NCBI RefSeq assembly: GCF_963378085.1
Contig: NZ_OY726395.1
Location: 558,001 to 622,000 of the forward strand
DNA from: Mycolicibacterium sp. MU0050
GTDB lineage: Bacteria > Actinomycetota > Actinomycetes > Mycobacteriales > Mycobacteriaceae
DNA: 64,000 bases
Direction of reading: 5' to 3'
Shown here: positions 1 through 9,079 of the stretch, one piece after another
Layout: each line of letters starts with the position of its first letter
Position numbering within the stretch: position 1 is the stretch's first letter
Program-made: the position numbers and the translations under genes
The notes under the pieces: generated by a model
The model's database searches: none
What the model saw: only the letters and a program-made list of their open reading frames with translations
Told to the model about the DNA's origin: nothing

Positions 1-551
1 CGTGCCCGAATCCCGCCGCTCACGTTGGACAGGTGTTGCCACATCAGGTAGAAGCTCTCCCCTTGGTACAGCGGAAAGTAGTTGTCGCCGGCGAACGTCC
101 GGGTCTGGGTCAGTGCCTGCGCGCGCGGGGTCAGAAAGGCCACCGACTGGTCGATGTTCGCGGTCACCGCGTCGGCGTGCGCGACGACGTCGTCGGCAGC
201 CCAGTCGCCGTGCCGGCTGATCAGTTTGACGTTGAACCGGTCGATCTGCTGCAGCAACTCGTCGTACTGCGCGGTGAACCACTGACACATCTCGCGTTGC
301 GCGGTGATGTCGGCGTCGGTGACATGGCGTCGCGAGTCCTCATACAGGGCGGGGAATTTGGGCTGCCAGTCCGACGGGGTCGGGACTATCACCGGCAGCC
401 GCGGGGGCGGCGGTTCGTGCCCGACCGGGTCCGGGGCGGGGTCGCCCAGCGCGGACGGCGCCGCCGACAGCGCGGCGCAGGCGGCGACGCCCAGCCCCGC
501 GAGCAACGCCGCCGCCCGGCGCCGCCACCTGGGTTCTGCTGCCCCTGCCAC
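1..551 (-). CDS. Exported protein at the tail of the Mce operon, 3' end cut off by the window
   Basis: The frame opens with GTG at 549-551 and runs off the left edge, so only the first 183 residues are visible. An AGGAG ribosome site overlaps the stop of the upstream Mce-associated gene, which supports this start and places the gene in the Mce operon. The N-terminus is Arg-rich followed by an Ala/Leu hydrophobic stretch (about residues 14-36) and a Pro-rich linker, so the protein is very probably exported. Cleavage could follow Ala-Leu-Gly (signal peptidase I), or the VAAC tetrapeptide could be a lipobox; the sequence does not decide. The mature part is mainly helical, with many Gln, Asp and Trp. 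I do not recognise the family. Mce operons often end with secreted accessory proteins, and that is the likely class here by position. Confidence 0.75.
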   Translation of the reverse strand, partial: MAGAAEPRWRRRAAALLAGLGVAACAALSAAPSALGDPAPDPVGHEPPPPRLPVIVPTPSDWQPKFPALYEDSRRHVTDADITAQREMCQWFTAQYDELLQQIDRFNVKLISRHGDWAADDVVAHADAVTANIDQSVAFLTPRAQALTQTRTFAGDNYFPLYQGESFYLMWQHLSNVSGGIRA

Positions 552-560
552 TGTGAGCTC

Positions 561-1187
561 CTATCGTCCGCCGAGAGCGGCGTCGATGCCGCCGACGTCG
601 GTGATCTGCCAATCGTTGTCGGCGTCGAGGGTGATGCTGTAGGTCGCGGTGGACTGCAACCCTTGCGGGGACTGGGTGGTCTTGGTCAACACGCTGACGA
701 ACGCGTCCACGACGTATACGCCGCCGGTGCTGGACCGCACGATGGCCGCCACCGGCTTGGCCGTCGACTCCCACTGCAGCGGGGTCAGGATCTGCTCCAT
801 CGAATCGGCCGCCTCCCCGAGTCGGGCCGACAGCTCCGGTGAGGTGCCTGCCACCAGGCGCGCCTTCCAGGCGGCCAGGTCGCGGAAATCCATCTGGGCG
901 GCCGACACGGCGTAATCCATCGCCACCTGCTGGGCCCGCTCGTTGTCGGCGGCCTGCCGCGCCTGGGCGTCGAGTTGGCTGCGCGCGTCGAGGTACAGCC
1001 AGGCCAGCGCCCCGACCGCCACCAGGAGCACGGCCACCAGCCCGCCGACCAGCAGCGAGCGCACGGACAGGGAGATCTGCCGGGACCCGGCGGATTCCGA
1101 AACTGCGGGTTGAGGCGTCTTCTCGGGATCTTCATCGATGGCCGCGGTCTCGGAAGCCTCGACGTCATCGGGGTTGCTGTCGGCCAT
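561..1187 (-). CDS. Mce-associated membrane protein (Mas/Mam family)
   Basis: This 208-residue protein has an acidic, cytosolic N-terminus (residues 1-38), one transmembrane helix (about 43-66), and an extracytoplasmic helical segment leading into a compact C-terminal domain. This is the architecture of the Mce-associated proteins that follow mceF in mycobacterial operons (Rv0175- and Rv1972-like). Such proteins are thought to stabilise or assist the Mce transporter in the periplasm; for one paralogue (OrfA/Mam4A) this has experimental support, and the present assignment is by position and architecture. It starts 42 bases after the mceF stop and its own stop is joined to the ribosome site of the next gene, so it is co-transcribed with the mce genes. 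Confidence 0.85.
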   Translation of the reverse strand: MADSNPDDVEASETAAIDEDPEKTPQPAVSESAGSRQISLSVRSLLVGGLVAVLLVAVGALAWLYLDARSQLDAQARQAADNERAQQVAMDYAVSAAQMDFRDLAAWKARLVAGTSPELSARLGEAADSMEQILTPLQWESTAKPVAAIVRSSTGGVYVVDAFVSVLTKTTQSPQGLQSTATYSITLDADNDWQITDVGGIDAALGGR

Positions 1188-1229
1188 CTTTCTGCCTTCC
1201 TTGCCGAATGTCTCTGGTGGTGGTGGGTC

Positions 1230-2186
1230 CTAGGGCGGTGGGAGCAGTGTGACGCGCAGGTCGATCGCGCCGTCTTCCGGTACCCCGCGGAGCATGTTGT
1301 CGAGCAGCCGGCCGGTGTCGAAGTTCGTCAACGCCGAGCCGATGGCCCGCACATTGGGCAGCAGCGTCTCGGCCAGCACCTTGATGTCCGGGGACCGGGT
1401 GTCCAGAAAGTACTGGATCCTGGCCAGGTAGGCCTGGAAACGCTCGAGGGCCTCGGGGGAGCCGGCGAGCACCAGGTTCATCGCCCCGCCGAAGATGCCC
1501 TGCACGTTGGGTCCGAGCTGGTTGATGCTCGGGGCGAGATTGGCCAGCGCGGGCCCGACGAAGCCGGCGTTGCGCAGCAGCGTCTGCAGGTTGATCAGCA
1601 GTTCGCGGCCGCGGCCGTCCATGCTGGTTGCCTCGGTGCGCAGCAGGGTGGCCGCGCGGGCCAGGTTGGGCAGCACCACCTGCGGGTCGCCGAGTGCGGT
1701 GTCCGCCTCGACGACGATGCGTTCGAGTTGCTCGGGGTCGGACTGTTGCAACAGGTGACCCATGCTCATCGCCAGATCGGAGATGGTGGGCGGCGTGGTG
1801 ATGGCCTCGGTGGTGATGCGGTCGCTGTCGGCGAGCATCGGCCCGGTCCGTCCGCGCGGGAAGAACCCGATGTAGGTTTCGCCCAGCGCCGACAGGTTGT
1901 CGACCCGGACCACGCTGTCCACCGGAATCGGATATTCCTCGCCGACGTAGAAATGCACCGTGGTGGCCTCGACGCGGGGTTCGATGCCCGTCACCTTGCC
2001 CACCGGAACGCCGCGAAGTAGCACGTTGGAACCGACCACCAGGCCGTTGATGTTGTCGATGGCCATCGACAGATTGGCGCGCTGCTCGGGTGGCCCGAGG
2101 CGCACGCCCAGGGCGGCGACATAGCCGAGGGCGATCACCACGATGGCTGCCAACGCGGCCAGCGACACGACGTTTCGGAGCTTCAC
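1230..2186 (-). CDS. mceF: Mce family protein, MceF position
   Basis: A 318-residue MlaD/MCE-domain protein with a single N-terminal membrane anchor (residues 5-27) and no lipobox. The MCE domain (about 33-115) contains the usual pattern of a Gly-rich turn, VLLRGVPVGKV and the ALGETYIGFFP strand. The rest is the helical Mce region, expected to form the periplasmic tunnel through which lipids pass. MceA-F assemble as a heterohexamer with the YrbE permeases and an MceG ATPase (not in this window). The start is GTG at 2184-2186, overlapping the mceE stop by four bases. The C-terminus is short compared with many MceF proteins and ends in a Pro run. Confidence 0.9.
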   Translation of the reverse strand: MKLRNVVSLAALAAIVVIALGYVAALGVRLGPPEQRANLSMAIDNINGLVVGSNVLLRGVPVGKVTGIEPRVEATTVHFYVGEEYPIPVDSVVRVDNLSALGETYIGFFPRGRTGPMLADSDRITTEAITTPPTISDLAMSMGHLLQQSDPEQLERIVVEADTALGDPQVVLPNLARAATLLRTEATSMDGRGRELLINLQTLLRNAGFVGPALANLAPSINQLGPNVQGIFGGAMNLVLAGSPEALERFQAYLARIQYFLDTRSPDIKVLAETLLPNVRAIGSALTNFDTGRLLDNMLRGVPEDGAIDLRVTLLPPP

Positions 2187-3187
2187 GGCGCGGCTCCCAA
2201 GATCCGCAGGACGTCGTGCACGTCGTCGGACAACTCGCGGCCGTCCGGACCCACGATGGAGGTGATGTTGATCGCCGGGTACTTGTCCTGCGGCAGGAAA
2301 TAGCCCGTGAACAGTTTGCGCCAGCGCGGAAGCTCATCCTCCACCGCCCATTTGGTGCCCTGCACGGCGCCGACCGCGTCGCCGACGGTGGTGAGCATCG
2401 GAACCAGCCAGAATCCGCCGCTGTAGACGCTGCCGATCGACGGGATCATCACGCTGAGCCGGGAGGTCACCTGGGTGGCTCGATCGAATCCGAGCATGCC
2501 GGCGGGGGAGAACCAGTGCTCCATTGCTCCGCGTTTGCTGCTCAAAACCGCTGCGGTGTCGGATAATCCGGTCAGCACCAGGTCGGCGGACTCGAGGTTG
2601 GCGGCCAGGTCACCGAGGTTGGTACTGACCTGCGCGGCGAGCTGGCCCAGCTCGACGTCGCTGGTCTCGGCGACGTTGTTCAACCCGATCAAGGTGTTCT
2701 GGGCCCGCTGGATCGAGCCGCTGGCCACGAAGTTGGCCAGGCTGGCGATGGTGTCCTCGATCTGCGGCGGGGACGTCGTGCGCTCCCGCGGGACGGTCGC
2801 GCCCGGTGAAAGCGGCGGTGTCGCCGGAGCTGATTCGGGCGCGCGCTGGAGGGCGACGAAGATGTCGCCGAGGACGGTGGGCTGCTGCAGAATCGCGTGC
2901 ACGTCCGACGGGATGACCACTCCGGCATCGATACGCGACGTCACGTCCACCTGAGTCTCGGCGAGGTGCACATCGGTCACCACGCCGACGGCGACGCCGT
3001 CCAGCACCACCCGGGCCCGGTCCGGCAGGTTGAGCACGCTGTCGAACTCCAGCACCACGTCGTAGCCGTCGGGGTCACCGTGGGGTTTGGGCAGCGAGTC
3101 CGGCGACAGCGCGGCGCACGACGACACCGTCGCGGCCGCGACGGCCAGCGCCGCGACGCGCCGGAGGATGCGATGTGGCCGCGTCAT
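2183..3187 (-). CDS. mceE: Mce family lipoprotein, MceE position
   Basis: A 334-residue Mce protein with a lipoprotein signal peptide: basic start, hydrophobic Ala/Val core, then VSSC as the lipobox (Cys about 24). The MCE domain follows at about residues 38-125 and the helical Mce region after it. MceE proteins are the classic lipid-anchored subunit of mycobacterial Mce complexes (LprK/LprN-like). ATG at 3185-3187 was chosen over a much longer upstream reading because it lies immediately before the signal peptide and overlaps the mceD stop by four bases, as at other junctions of this operon. Confidence 0.9.
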   Translation of the reverse strand: MTRPHRILRRVAALAVAAATVSSCAALSPDSLPKPHGDPDGYDVVLEFDSVLNLPDRARVVLDGVAVGVVTDVHLAETQVDVTSRIDAGVVIPSDVHAILQQPTVLGDIFVALQRAPESAPATPPLSPGATVPRERTTSPPQIEDTIASLANFVASGSIQRAQNTLIGLNNVAETSDVELGQLAAQVSTNLGDLAANLESADLVLTGLSDTAAVLSSKRGAMEHWFSPAGMLGFDRATQVTSRLSVMIPSIGSVYSGGFWLVPMLTTVGDAVGAVQGTKWAVEDELPRWRKLFTGYFLPQDKYPAINITSIVGPDGRELSDDVHDVLRILGAAP

Positions 3188-4257
3188 CGGGTCGCCTCGG
3201 TCAGCGCGTACTGCAGCAACGCCACATCCACCGCATAAGGGGTACCGGCGATGTCGGCGCAGCTGCCGGGCACCCGCGCGTTCATGATGCCGCAGAGCAG
3301 CAGCCCGTCCTGGGTCCGAATGCGGAACATCGGCGGCCGCCACTTGAGCTGCAGCCCCTGGTCGTTGAAGCGATCCGACACCGTGGTGATCCAGCCGGGG
3401 ATCGGGTTGAGCAGGTCCGACAAGGCCGTGGCATGCGGACTGGCCTTGCGCAGCGGCACCGACACGGTGTCCAGCACCCGTTGGGTCTGTTCGCCGAGTT
3501 CGCGCTCCAGGTCGGCGATCATGGTGACCATCAGGGGCAGGGTCTGCGTCATCCGCATGACGCCATCGGAGGCCACCACCAGATCGCCGGTGGTGGCCTC
3601 GGCGTCCAGCAGCACCTGTTTGAGGATGCCGCGCACGGAACTCAGCTCGCCGGTCAGATGCGCCAGGTTGCGGACGATGGACCCGGTGTCGCTGATCGCG
3701 CCGTCGGGGCTGTCGAGCAGGGCCGACAGCCGGCTGAGGAACTCGCCGGCGCGGACCCCTTGGCCGAAGAGCGCCTGCTCGAGTCCGCGGACGGTGTCGG
3801 CGACGTTGGTCGACCCGTCGGGGCTGATCGCCTCGGCGAACGTGGCGATGGAACCGACCAGTTCCGAGAGGCTCTTGGGAGTTGCGGTCCGGTTCGGCGG
3901 AATACACTGCTCGGCAACCAGTTCCGGGCCGTCGCGGTAGTTACCCACCAACTCCAGGGACCGGTCGGCCAGGATCGACATCGACCGGATGACGGCCTTG
4001 ACGTCGGCCGGGATTCGGCGCGGTGTGCTGATCGTGAATCGGACCCGGACGGTGTCGAAGTCGGGTTCCACGGCGGTCACCGTGCCGATGGGGTAGCCCA
4101 TCTGCGTCACCGGGTTGCCCGGGTACAGGCCGATGCCGTCGGCCAGCACCGCGCAGTATCCGCCGGCGGTGTCCGAGCGCGTACCGCACGATGTCAGCGC
4201 TGCGGCGGCGACGATCACCATGGCGGCGGCCAGGATTCGACCGAGGGCGGATGTCAT
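3184..4257 (-). CDS. mceD: Mce family protein, MceD position, with an unexpected lipobox
   Basis: This 357-residue Mce protein starts at ATG 4255-4257, sharing one base with the mceC stop. It has a short basic start, a hydrophobic core and LTSC at about residue 23, a good lipobox. The MCE domain (about 33-110) and a long helical region follow, with a pair of cysteines near the C-terminus (GLLLCG and PGSCAD). In the well-known M. tuberculosis operons only the E subunit is the lipoprotein, so a lipobox in the D subunit is unusual. The assignment to the D slot is by gene order alone. Confidence 0.88.
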   Translation of the reverse strand: MTSALGRILAAAMVIVAAAALTSCGTRSDTAGGYCAVLADGIGLYPGNPVTQMGYPIGTVTAVEPDFDTVRVRFTISTPRRIPADVKAVIRSMSILADRSLELVGNYRDGPELVAEQCIPPNRTATPKSLSELVGSIATFAEAISPDGSTNVADTVRGLEQALFGQGVRAGEFLSRLSALLDSPDGAISDTGSIVRNLAHLTGELSSVRGILKQVLLDAEATTGDLVVASDGVMRMTQTLPLMVTMIADLERELGEQTQRVLDTVSVPLRKASPHATALSDLLNPIPGWITTVSDRFNDQGLQLKWRPPMFRIRTQDGLLLCGIMNARVPGSCADIAGTPYAVDVALLQYALTEATR

Positions 4258-5219
4258 CAGCACGCCTTCCCCGGCACCGGGATGCACAGGTCGGTGGCCA
4301 GCAGGTCGGGGCGCGCGTTCTGCGCGTCCAGGACCCGGTCCAGCTTGTCGCGGACCCGGCGCAGGCCGCGCACCACCAGTCCGCTGCGATCGGCCCAGGT
4401 CTGCACGATCTCCTGCCAATTGCGGACCTTCTCGATGAACTTGTCCCGATGCTCGGCGTAGAACTGGCCGATGGGGTTCAGCGCGTCGAGCACATCGCCC
4501 ATCCCCTTCAACGCCTGGCCGAACCCGTCGGAATACAGCACGAGGGTCTGCTCGATGATCGAGACCTTGCGGATCAGGTCCTTGAGTTCGTCGGTGTAGT
4601 TGCTCAACGAGTGGATGTACTCGTCGGACAGGTTCAGGATGGTGGAAAGTTGGCCGCGCTGCTGATCGATGGCCGCGGTAAGGCCGTTGCCGGCCTCCAT
4701 GATGGCCGCCAGCGTTTCGATGTTGCCGTCGCCGGCCAGGCCGCGCTGGACGTGGTCGAGCGCGTCGCGCACCGTGCCGGCGGCGACGTTGTCGGTGATG
4801 CGGGTGGCATCGGTGACGGTGCGGACCAGGTTGTAGGGCATGCTGACCCGTTCCGACGGGATCGGGTTGTCGCCCAACGGTTCGTCGCCCAGCGAGATGA
4901 TGGCGGTGTAGTACCCGCCGACGACGGTGCGCATCCGGACCTGGATCTGAGAGTGGTTTCCCACGAAGATGTCGTCGTCCACCGTGGCGCGCACCCGGAC
5001 CCGCTCGGGCTCGATGGCCAGATCCTTGATCTTGCCCACGTTGACCCCGGCCACCCGGACGCTGTCACCGGGACGGACCGCGGCGGCGTCGTCGGTGTAG
5101 AACACCACGGTGTTCCGGCCCGGCGGGCTGACGTACAGGACGGCGGCGCTCACCGCGACCGCCGCGACCATGACCAGGGCGCCGATCCCGAGCAGCAGCG
5201 GAACGTCCCATCGCCTCAA
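4257..5219 (-). CDS. mceC: Mce family protein, MceC position
   Basis: A 320-residue Mce protein with one N-terminal transmembrane anchor (about residues 6-30) and an MCE domain (about 35-115) containing the GDSVRVAGVNVGKI motif. The helical region follows and the protein ends Pro-Gly-Lys-Ala-Cys. The only start consistent with a short cytosolic N-terminus is TTG at 5217-5219, which overlaps the mceB stop by four bases (TTGA). A longer upstream reading would run antisense-like through mceB and was not accepted. The C-terminal helical part is probably part of the tunnel; it lacks the long Pro-rich tail of some MceC proteins. Confidence 0.88.
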   Translation of the reverse strand: MRRWDVPLLLGIGALVMVAAVAVSAAVLYVSPPGRNTVVFYTDDAAAVRPGDSVRVAGVNVGKIKDLAIEPERVRVRATVDDDIFVGNHSQIQVRMRTVVGGYYTAIISLGDEPLGDNPIPSERVSMPYNLVRTVTDATRITDNVAAGTVRDALDHVQRGLAGDGNIETLAAIMEAGNGLTAAIDQQRGQLSTILNLSDEYIHSLSNYTDELKDLIRKVSIIEQTLVLYSDGFGQALKGMGDVLDALNPIGQFYAEHRDKFIEKVRNWQEIVQTWADRSGLVVRGLRRVRDKLDRVLDAQNARPDLLATDLCIPVPGKAC

Positions 5220-6247
5220 GGGTTGCACAGCACCACCCGCTGACCGCCCAGCAGCACGTCCATGGTGGCCGGCAGCTGGGCGGGCCCGCGCGAGCACGGC
5301 ACGATGTCGCCGGTCTGCGACGGCGGCCCGATGTTCTCCCACACCACCGGGACCATCTTGAATCCGTCGATGGCGTCGTTGAAATTGGTCAACGCACGGT
5401 CCAGCGCGTCGCTGACGTTCTCGCCGCGCCGGAACCCCACGTTGTCGAGCAGGCGTGCCACCGCGCTGGTGAACTGAGGCCCGTAGAGATCTGACTTGCG
5501 GAACTCGTCGAGGACGTCCAGCGCCGCGTCGACCGGTCGATTGGCCCACTCCAGTAGTTGGATCATCTCTTTGGAACGTCCGCCCAGCGCATCGGAGAGC
5601 GCACTGAGGTTGAGCAACAGGGTGGAGATCACCGACTGGCGGTCCGTGACGAACTCGGTCAGCTGGCGGATGCTGCTGAGCATGGGACCCACCCCCTGGC
5701 CGTCGCCGGCCAAGAACGCGGTGACGTTGCCGGTGAAGGTGTTGATCTGCTCGGGGCTCAACGTCGCCAGGACCGGTTGCAGCCCGTTGAACAGGGTGGT
5801 GATGTCGAGGGACGGCCGGGTCATGGAGGTCGGAATGGTGGTCACGATCTCCGGCTGGGGTTCCTCGGATGCCACCTCGACGGGGTCGATGACGTCCAGG
5901 TAGCGCAGTCCGGTCAGGGCCTGGAACTTGATGGCCAACCGGGAGGCGGGGACCACCGCGAATCGGCTTTCGATGCTGAAGCTCACCTGGGCCAGACTCT
6001 GCCCGGCCCGCCGGATCACGGTGATGTTGTCGACGCTGCCGACCCGCACTCCGCGCACCCGGACGTCGGTGTCGGGTTGGATCCCGGAGGCGTCGGTGAA
6101 TTCTGCTGCATACGTGCGGGTTTCACCGGCAACCGGTTGCCGCAGGACGTTGATGATGACGACGCCCAGCGAGATGGCGAGCACGGCGCTGAGCGCCAGT
6201 CGCCACAGCGCTGCGACCGGCGTGATGATCCGGGGTCGGTCGGTCAT
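5216..6247 (-). CDS. mceB: Mce family protein, MceB position
   Basis: A 343-residue Mce protein. It has a cytosolic start, a membrane anchor at about residues 14-36, an MCE domain (about 42-130) with the motif RVRGVRVGSVDNI, and a helical domain with the conserved DALGGRSKEMIQLL stretch typical of MceB. Two cysteines occur near the end (VPCSRG and LCNP). The ATG at 6245-6247 overlaps the mceA stop as ATGA. The product is a subunit of the envelope-spanning lipid importer. Confidence 0.9.
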   Translation of the reverse strand: MTDRPRIITPVAALWRLALSAVLAISLGVVIINVLRQPVAGETRTYAAEFTDASGIQPDTDVRVRGVRVGSVDNITVIRRAGQSLAQVSFSIESRFAVVPASRLAIKFQALTGLRYLDVIDPVEVASEEPQPEIVTTIPTSMTRPSLDITTLFNGLQPVLATLSPEQINTFTGNVTAFLAGDGQGVGPMLSSIRQLTEFVTDRQSVISTLLLNLSALSDALGGRSKEMIQLLEWANRPVDAALDVLDEFRKSDLYGPQFTSAVARLLDNVGFRRGENVSDALDRALTNFNDAIDGFKMVPVVWENIGPPSQTGDIVPCSRGPAQLPATMDVLLGGQRVVLCNP

Positions 6248-7269
6248 GGTGTGGCTCCCATGGCTTGCAACGGTCCGGCCACGCCGGGCAGACTGTCGAG
6301 GATGATGTTGACCTGCAGGGCGCGCTGATCGCCGGAGCCCTCGTACATCCGCTCGAAGCGGCCGCGCAGCTCCACCAGCGTCGCGCCGATGTTGTCGGCC
6401 TGAGCTATGCCGGGCACCGGCCGGGTCAGGGTTTGGACCACCTCGGTGGCGGGGAGCATGTTGCGTACGTTGGACGACAGCAGTTTGCCCACCGAGCCGA
6501 AGAGCCCGGTGGCGGCGAGCTGGAGGGTGGCCAGGAATCGGTCCTGGAAGAACTGTTCGTCCACGTCCAGGCCGGCGTTGGCGAGCCGATCGGCCAGGTT
6601 GGTCATCGCATCGACGAACGGCGGTGCGGCCACGCCGATCCCGGCCATGTTGCGGATCATCTGCTCGGCGCTGACCGTTTGCACCTCGGTGACGGTGCTG
6701 GTGACCAGGAGCAGGGTTTCCAGCATCGGGTTCAGTCCGTCGACGTAGCGGGTGGCCCGGTCGATCACGGACACGAGCTCGGGGGTGACGACGCCGTTGG
6801 TAAACTCGCCGACCCGGGACAGCAGGGCCTGCATGGTGTAGTTGCCCTGCGGGACGAGCTCGAGATGGGCTCCGTCGCGAAGCGGTTTTCCGCCGGACGG
6901 CCCCGGAATCAGATTGACGCCGGTGATCCCGAAGTAGTTGGCGGGTCGGAAGTCGATGGCCAGGGTGGCGGTCAAACCCTGCGTGGGAGTTGGCTGTAAC
7001 CGCAACTGCACGCGGGTGCCGCCGTCGGCCCGGCTGGCCACCGAGGCCACCTCGCCCACCCGCGCGCCGTGCAGGATGACCGGGGTGCCGCTGTCGACAC
7101 CGGCGCCCACATAGGGGGTGTCGACCGTCAACGAGGCGCGGGAATCGCTGCGGCGGTCCGATGGATCGATCACGATCAGCGCGACGGTCAGGGTCACGAC
7201 GGCGACGATCACCAGGCCCGTCCGGCGCAGGGTCCGGGCTTCGCGTTCGGGTGAGGTTCGAAACAGCAT
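6244..7269 (-). CDS. mceA: Mce family protein, MceA position
   Basis: A 341-residue protein and the first Mce gene after the permeases. It has a basic N-terminus, a transmembrane anchor at about residues 16-36, an MCE domain (about 43-120) and the helical Mce region. The ATG at 7267-7269 is preceded by a GGGG-type ribosome site and lies 5 bases after the yrbEB stop. A much longer open frame upstream on this strand is a shadow of yrbEB. The sequence does not closely recall Mce1A or Mce4A, so I cannot say which numbered Mce system this is. The tail genes resemble the Mce3 arrangement only in order. Confidence 0.88.
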   Translation of the reverse strand: MLFRTSPEREARTLRRTGLVIVAVVTLTVALIVIDPSDRRSDSRASLTVDTPYVGAGVDSGTPVILHGARVGEVASVASRADGGTRVQLRLQPTPTQGLTATLAIDFRPANYFGITGVNLIPGPSGGKPLRDGAHLELVPQGNYTMQALLSRVGEFTNGVVTPELVSVIDRATRYVDGLNPMLETLLLVTSTVTEVQTVSAEQMIRNMAGIGVAAPPFVDAMTNLADRLANAGLDVDEQFFQDRFLATLQLAATGLFGSVGKLLSSNVRNMLPATEVVQTLTRPVPGIAQADNIGATLVELRGRFERMYEGSGDQRALQVNIILDSLPGVAGPLQAMGATP

Positions 7270-7274
7270 GCGCC

Positions 7275-8093
7275 CTACCCCTTGAACACGAACTCGGGTT
7301 GCAGTCCCCACATGGCGACCGTCAGGCAGAAGTTCACGACCACGATGGTCACCAGGCTGGCGCGGATGGCGCGGCCGGAGGCCTGGCCCACTCCGACAGG
7401 GCCGCCGTCCGCGAAATAGCCGTAGTAGCAATGGATCAGCGTGACGATCACGCAGAAGATGACGGCCTTGGTCAGCGAGTAACCGATGTCGACGGGGGAG
7501 AGGAACTGGATGAAGTAGTGGTGGTAGGTGCCGCCCGGTTGGTCGCGGAACACCTCGATGACCGTGTTGGCGACGAGAAAGCTGGCGACGAGCACCACGA
7601 AGTAGCCGGGGATCATGCACAGCATCCCGCCGGCCAGTCGGGTACCCACGACGAACGGAATCGGCCGCAGGCCCATGGCCTCGGTGGTGTCGATCTCGCC
7701 GGAAATCCGCATGGACCCGATCTCGGCGGTCATCCGGCAACCCGCCTGGATCGCGAAAGCAATGCCGGTGACCAGCGGCGCCATCTCGCGGACGTTGGCC
7801 ACCCCGCCGACGATCCCCGACAGCGCGCCGAACCCCATCAGGTTCAGGATGGAGAACGCCTCGATGGCGACCGAGGCGCCCATCGCCGCGCCCATGATCA
7901 GCAGCACAGACAGGATGCCGCCGTCGACGATCACCGAACCGCGCCCCCAGGCCAGTCCGTTCATGGCCTGCCAGGTCTGACGGCGGTAGCGCAGGACGGT
8001 CAACGGCAGGAACCACAGCGTGTGACCGACGAAGACCCCCCACCGCCCGACGGTCTCCAGCCACCGGCCCGGCGCGGACAGCGTCCCGGACAC
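7275..8093 (-). CDS. yrbEB: YrbE/MlaE-type permease B of the Mce transporter
   Basis: A 272-residue integral membrane protein with about five to six hydrophobic segments and the MlaE signature region (EIGSMRISGEIDTTEAMG, about residues 124-141). That region contains the Glu-rich coupling loop that contacts the ATPase. YrbEA and YrbEB are the paired permeases of the Mce ABC-type importer in the inner membrane. The GTG start at 8091-8093 is preceded by GGAGG and shares one base with the yrbEA stop (TAGTG). The gene is next to mceA, as in all mycobacterial mce operons. Confidence 0.92.
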   Translation of the reverse strand: MSGTLSAPGRWLETVGRWGVFVGHTLWFLPLTVLRYRRQTWQAMNGLAWGRGSVIVDGGILSVLLIMGAAMGASVAIEAFSILNLMGFGALSGIVGGVANVREMAPLVTGIAFAIQAGCRMTAEIGSMRISGEIDTTEAMGLRPIPFVVGTRLAGGMLCMIPGYFVVLVASFLVANTVIEVFRDQPGGTYHHYFIQFLSPVDIGYSLTKAVIFCVIVTLIHCYYGYFADGGPVGVGQASGRAIRASLVTIVVVNFCLTVAMWGLQPEFVFKG

Positions 8094-8962
8094 TATGAGA
8101 CCTCCACGGGGAAGAACATGGTCAGCAGCTGGGTGATCGAGACGTTGGCGAGCACGATGCACACGACGTTGAGGACCACGGCCGAGCTCACCGCGTCGGC
8201 GACCCCGCGCGGACCGCGGCGGGCCTCGATACCGCGCAGCGACGAGATGATCCCGACGATCGCGGCGAAGACGACGGTTTTGGCCAGCGCGGCCCAGACG
8301 TCGAGGACGCGGGCGAACGAACCGAACGACATCCAGAAGCTGCCGGGGGTGATGCCGTTGAGTCCGACGGCGATGAGGTAGGCCGCCGACACGGCCGAGG
8401 CGATGATCACGAAACACAGCAGCGGCGCGATGAGTACCAGGGCGACGAACCGCGGGACGACCAGTCGCCGGACGGGGTCGACGCTCATGGCCCGCAAGGC
8501 ATCGAGTTCCTCGCGGATCTGCCGGGCGCCCAGGTCCGAGGCGATGGCGGCGGCGGCCACCCCACCCATCAGAAATCCGGCCGCCATCGGCGCACCCTGC
8601 CGGATCACCCCGAAGCCGCTGGCCGCGCCCACCATCGACGTCGCGCCGAGTTGGTTGACGAGGCCGCCGACCTGCACGGAGACCAGTCCGCCGATCGGGA
8701 TCGCCATCAGCAGCGCCGGGATGGCCGTCACCCGCAACAGGGCCCAGGCCTGCACCAGGAGCTCCCCGACCGGCAGGCGCAGCCGGGCGGTGTCCAAGAT
8801 CGAGTACTTCACGACGGCCACCGCGAGCAGCACGCCGCGGCCGATGGTGCGCACGCTGCGGCCCGGGATTTTGCTGGCGCGGGAAACACCGCGCCGGGCG
8901 GTGTCACGGGTGCGGTCCCAGACACCCGCCGGGGTCTGCGGGGGATTTGCGACCATCGTCAT
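8093..8962 (-). CDS. yrbEA: YrbE/MlaE-type permease A of the Mce transporter
   Basis: A 289-residue permease. A basic N-terminal region of about 45 residues is followed by an amphipathic segment and several transmembrane helices. The conserved MlaE loop reads DLGARQIREELDALRAMSVDP, with the EELDAL motif expected for ATPase coupling. It is the first gene of the mce operon. ATG at 8960-8962 was chosen (a second ATG follows two codons later) because upstream in-frame sequence is Arg/Gly-rich and unlike YrbE proteins. The 244-base intergenic region upstream must hold the operon promoter. Confidence 0.9.
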   Translation of the reverse strand: MTMVANPPQTPAGVWDRTRDTARRGVSRASKIPGRSVRTIGRGVLLAVAVVKYSILDTARLRLPVGELLVQAWALLRVTAIPALLMAIPIGGLVSVQVGGLVNQLGATSMVGAASGFGVIRQGAPMAAGFLMGGVAAAAIASDLGARQIREELDALRAMSVDPVRRLVVPRFVALVLIAPLLCFVIIASAVSAAYLIAVGLNGITPGSFWMSFGSFARVLDVWAALAKTVVFAAIVGIISSLRGIEARRGPRGVADAVSSAVVLNVVCIVLANVSITQLLTMFFPVEVS

Positions 8963-9079
8963 GGCAGAACCCCGAAGCCCGCGACCGCCGGTACGCGGGA
9001 GCCCCCGCGGCCGGACGACCGAAAGTCGGGAACCATGCTCCCCCAATTCTTTGCTGCTCGACGTCCGGCGACTGGTCTA

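Noticed and set aside
2183..3907. A long version of mceE starting far upstream
   Set aside because: The extra N-terminal part runs antisense-like through mceD in another frame, while ATG 3185-3187 starts a clean lipoprotein signal with a four-base overlap.
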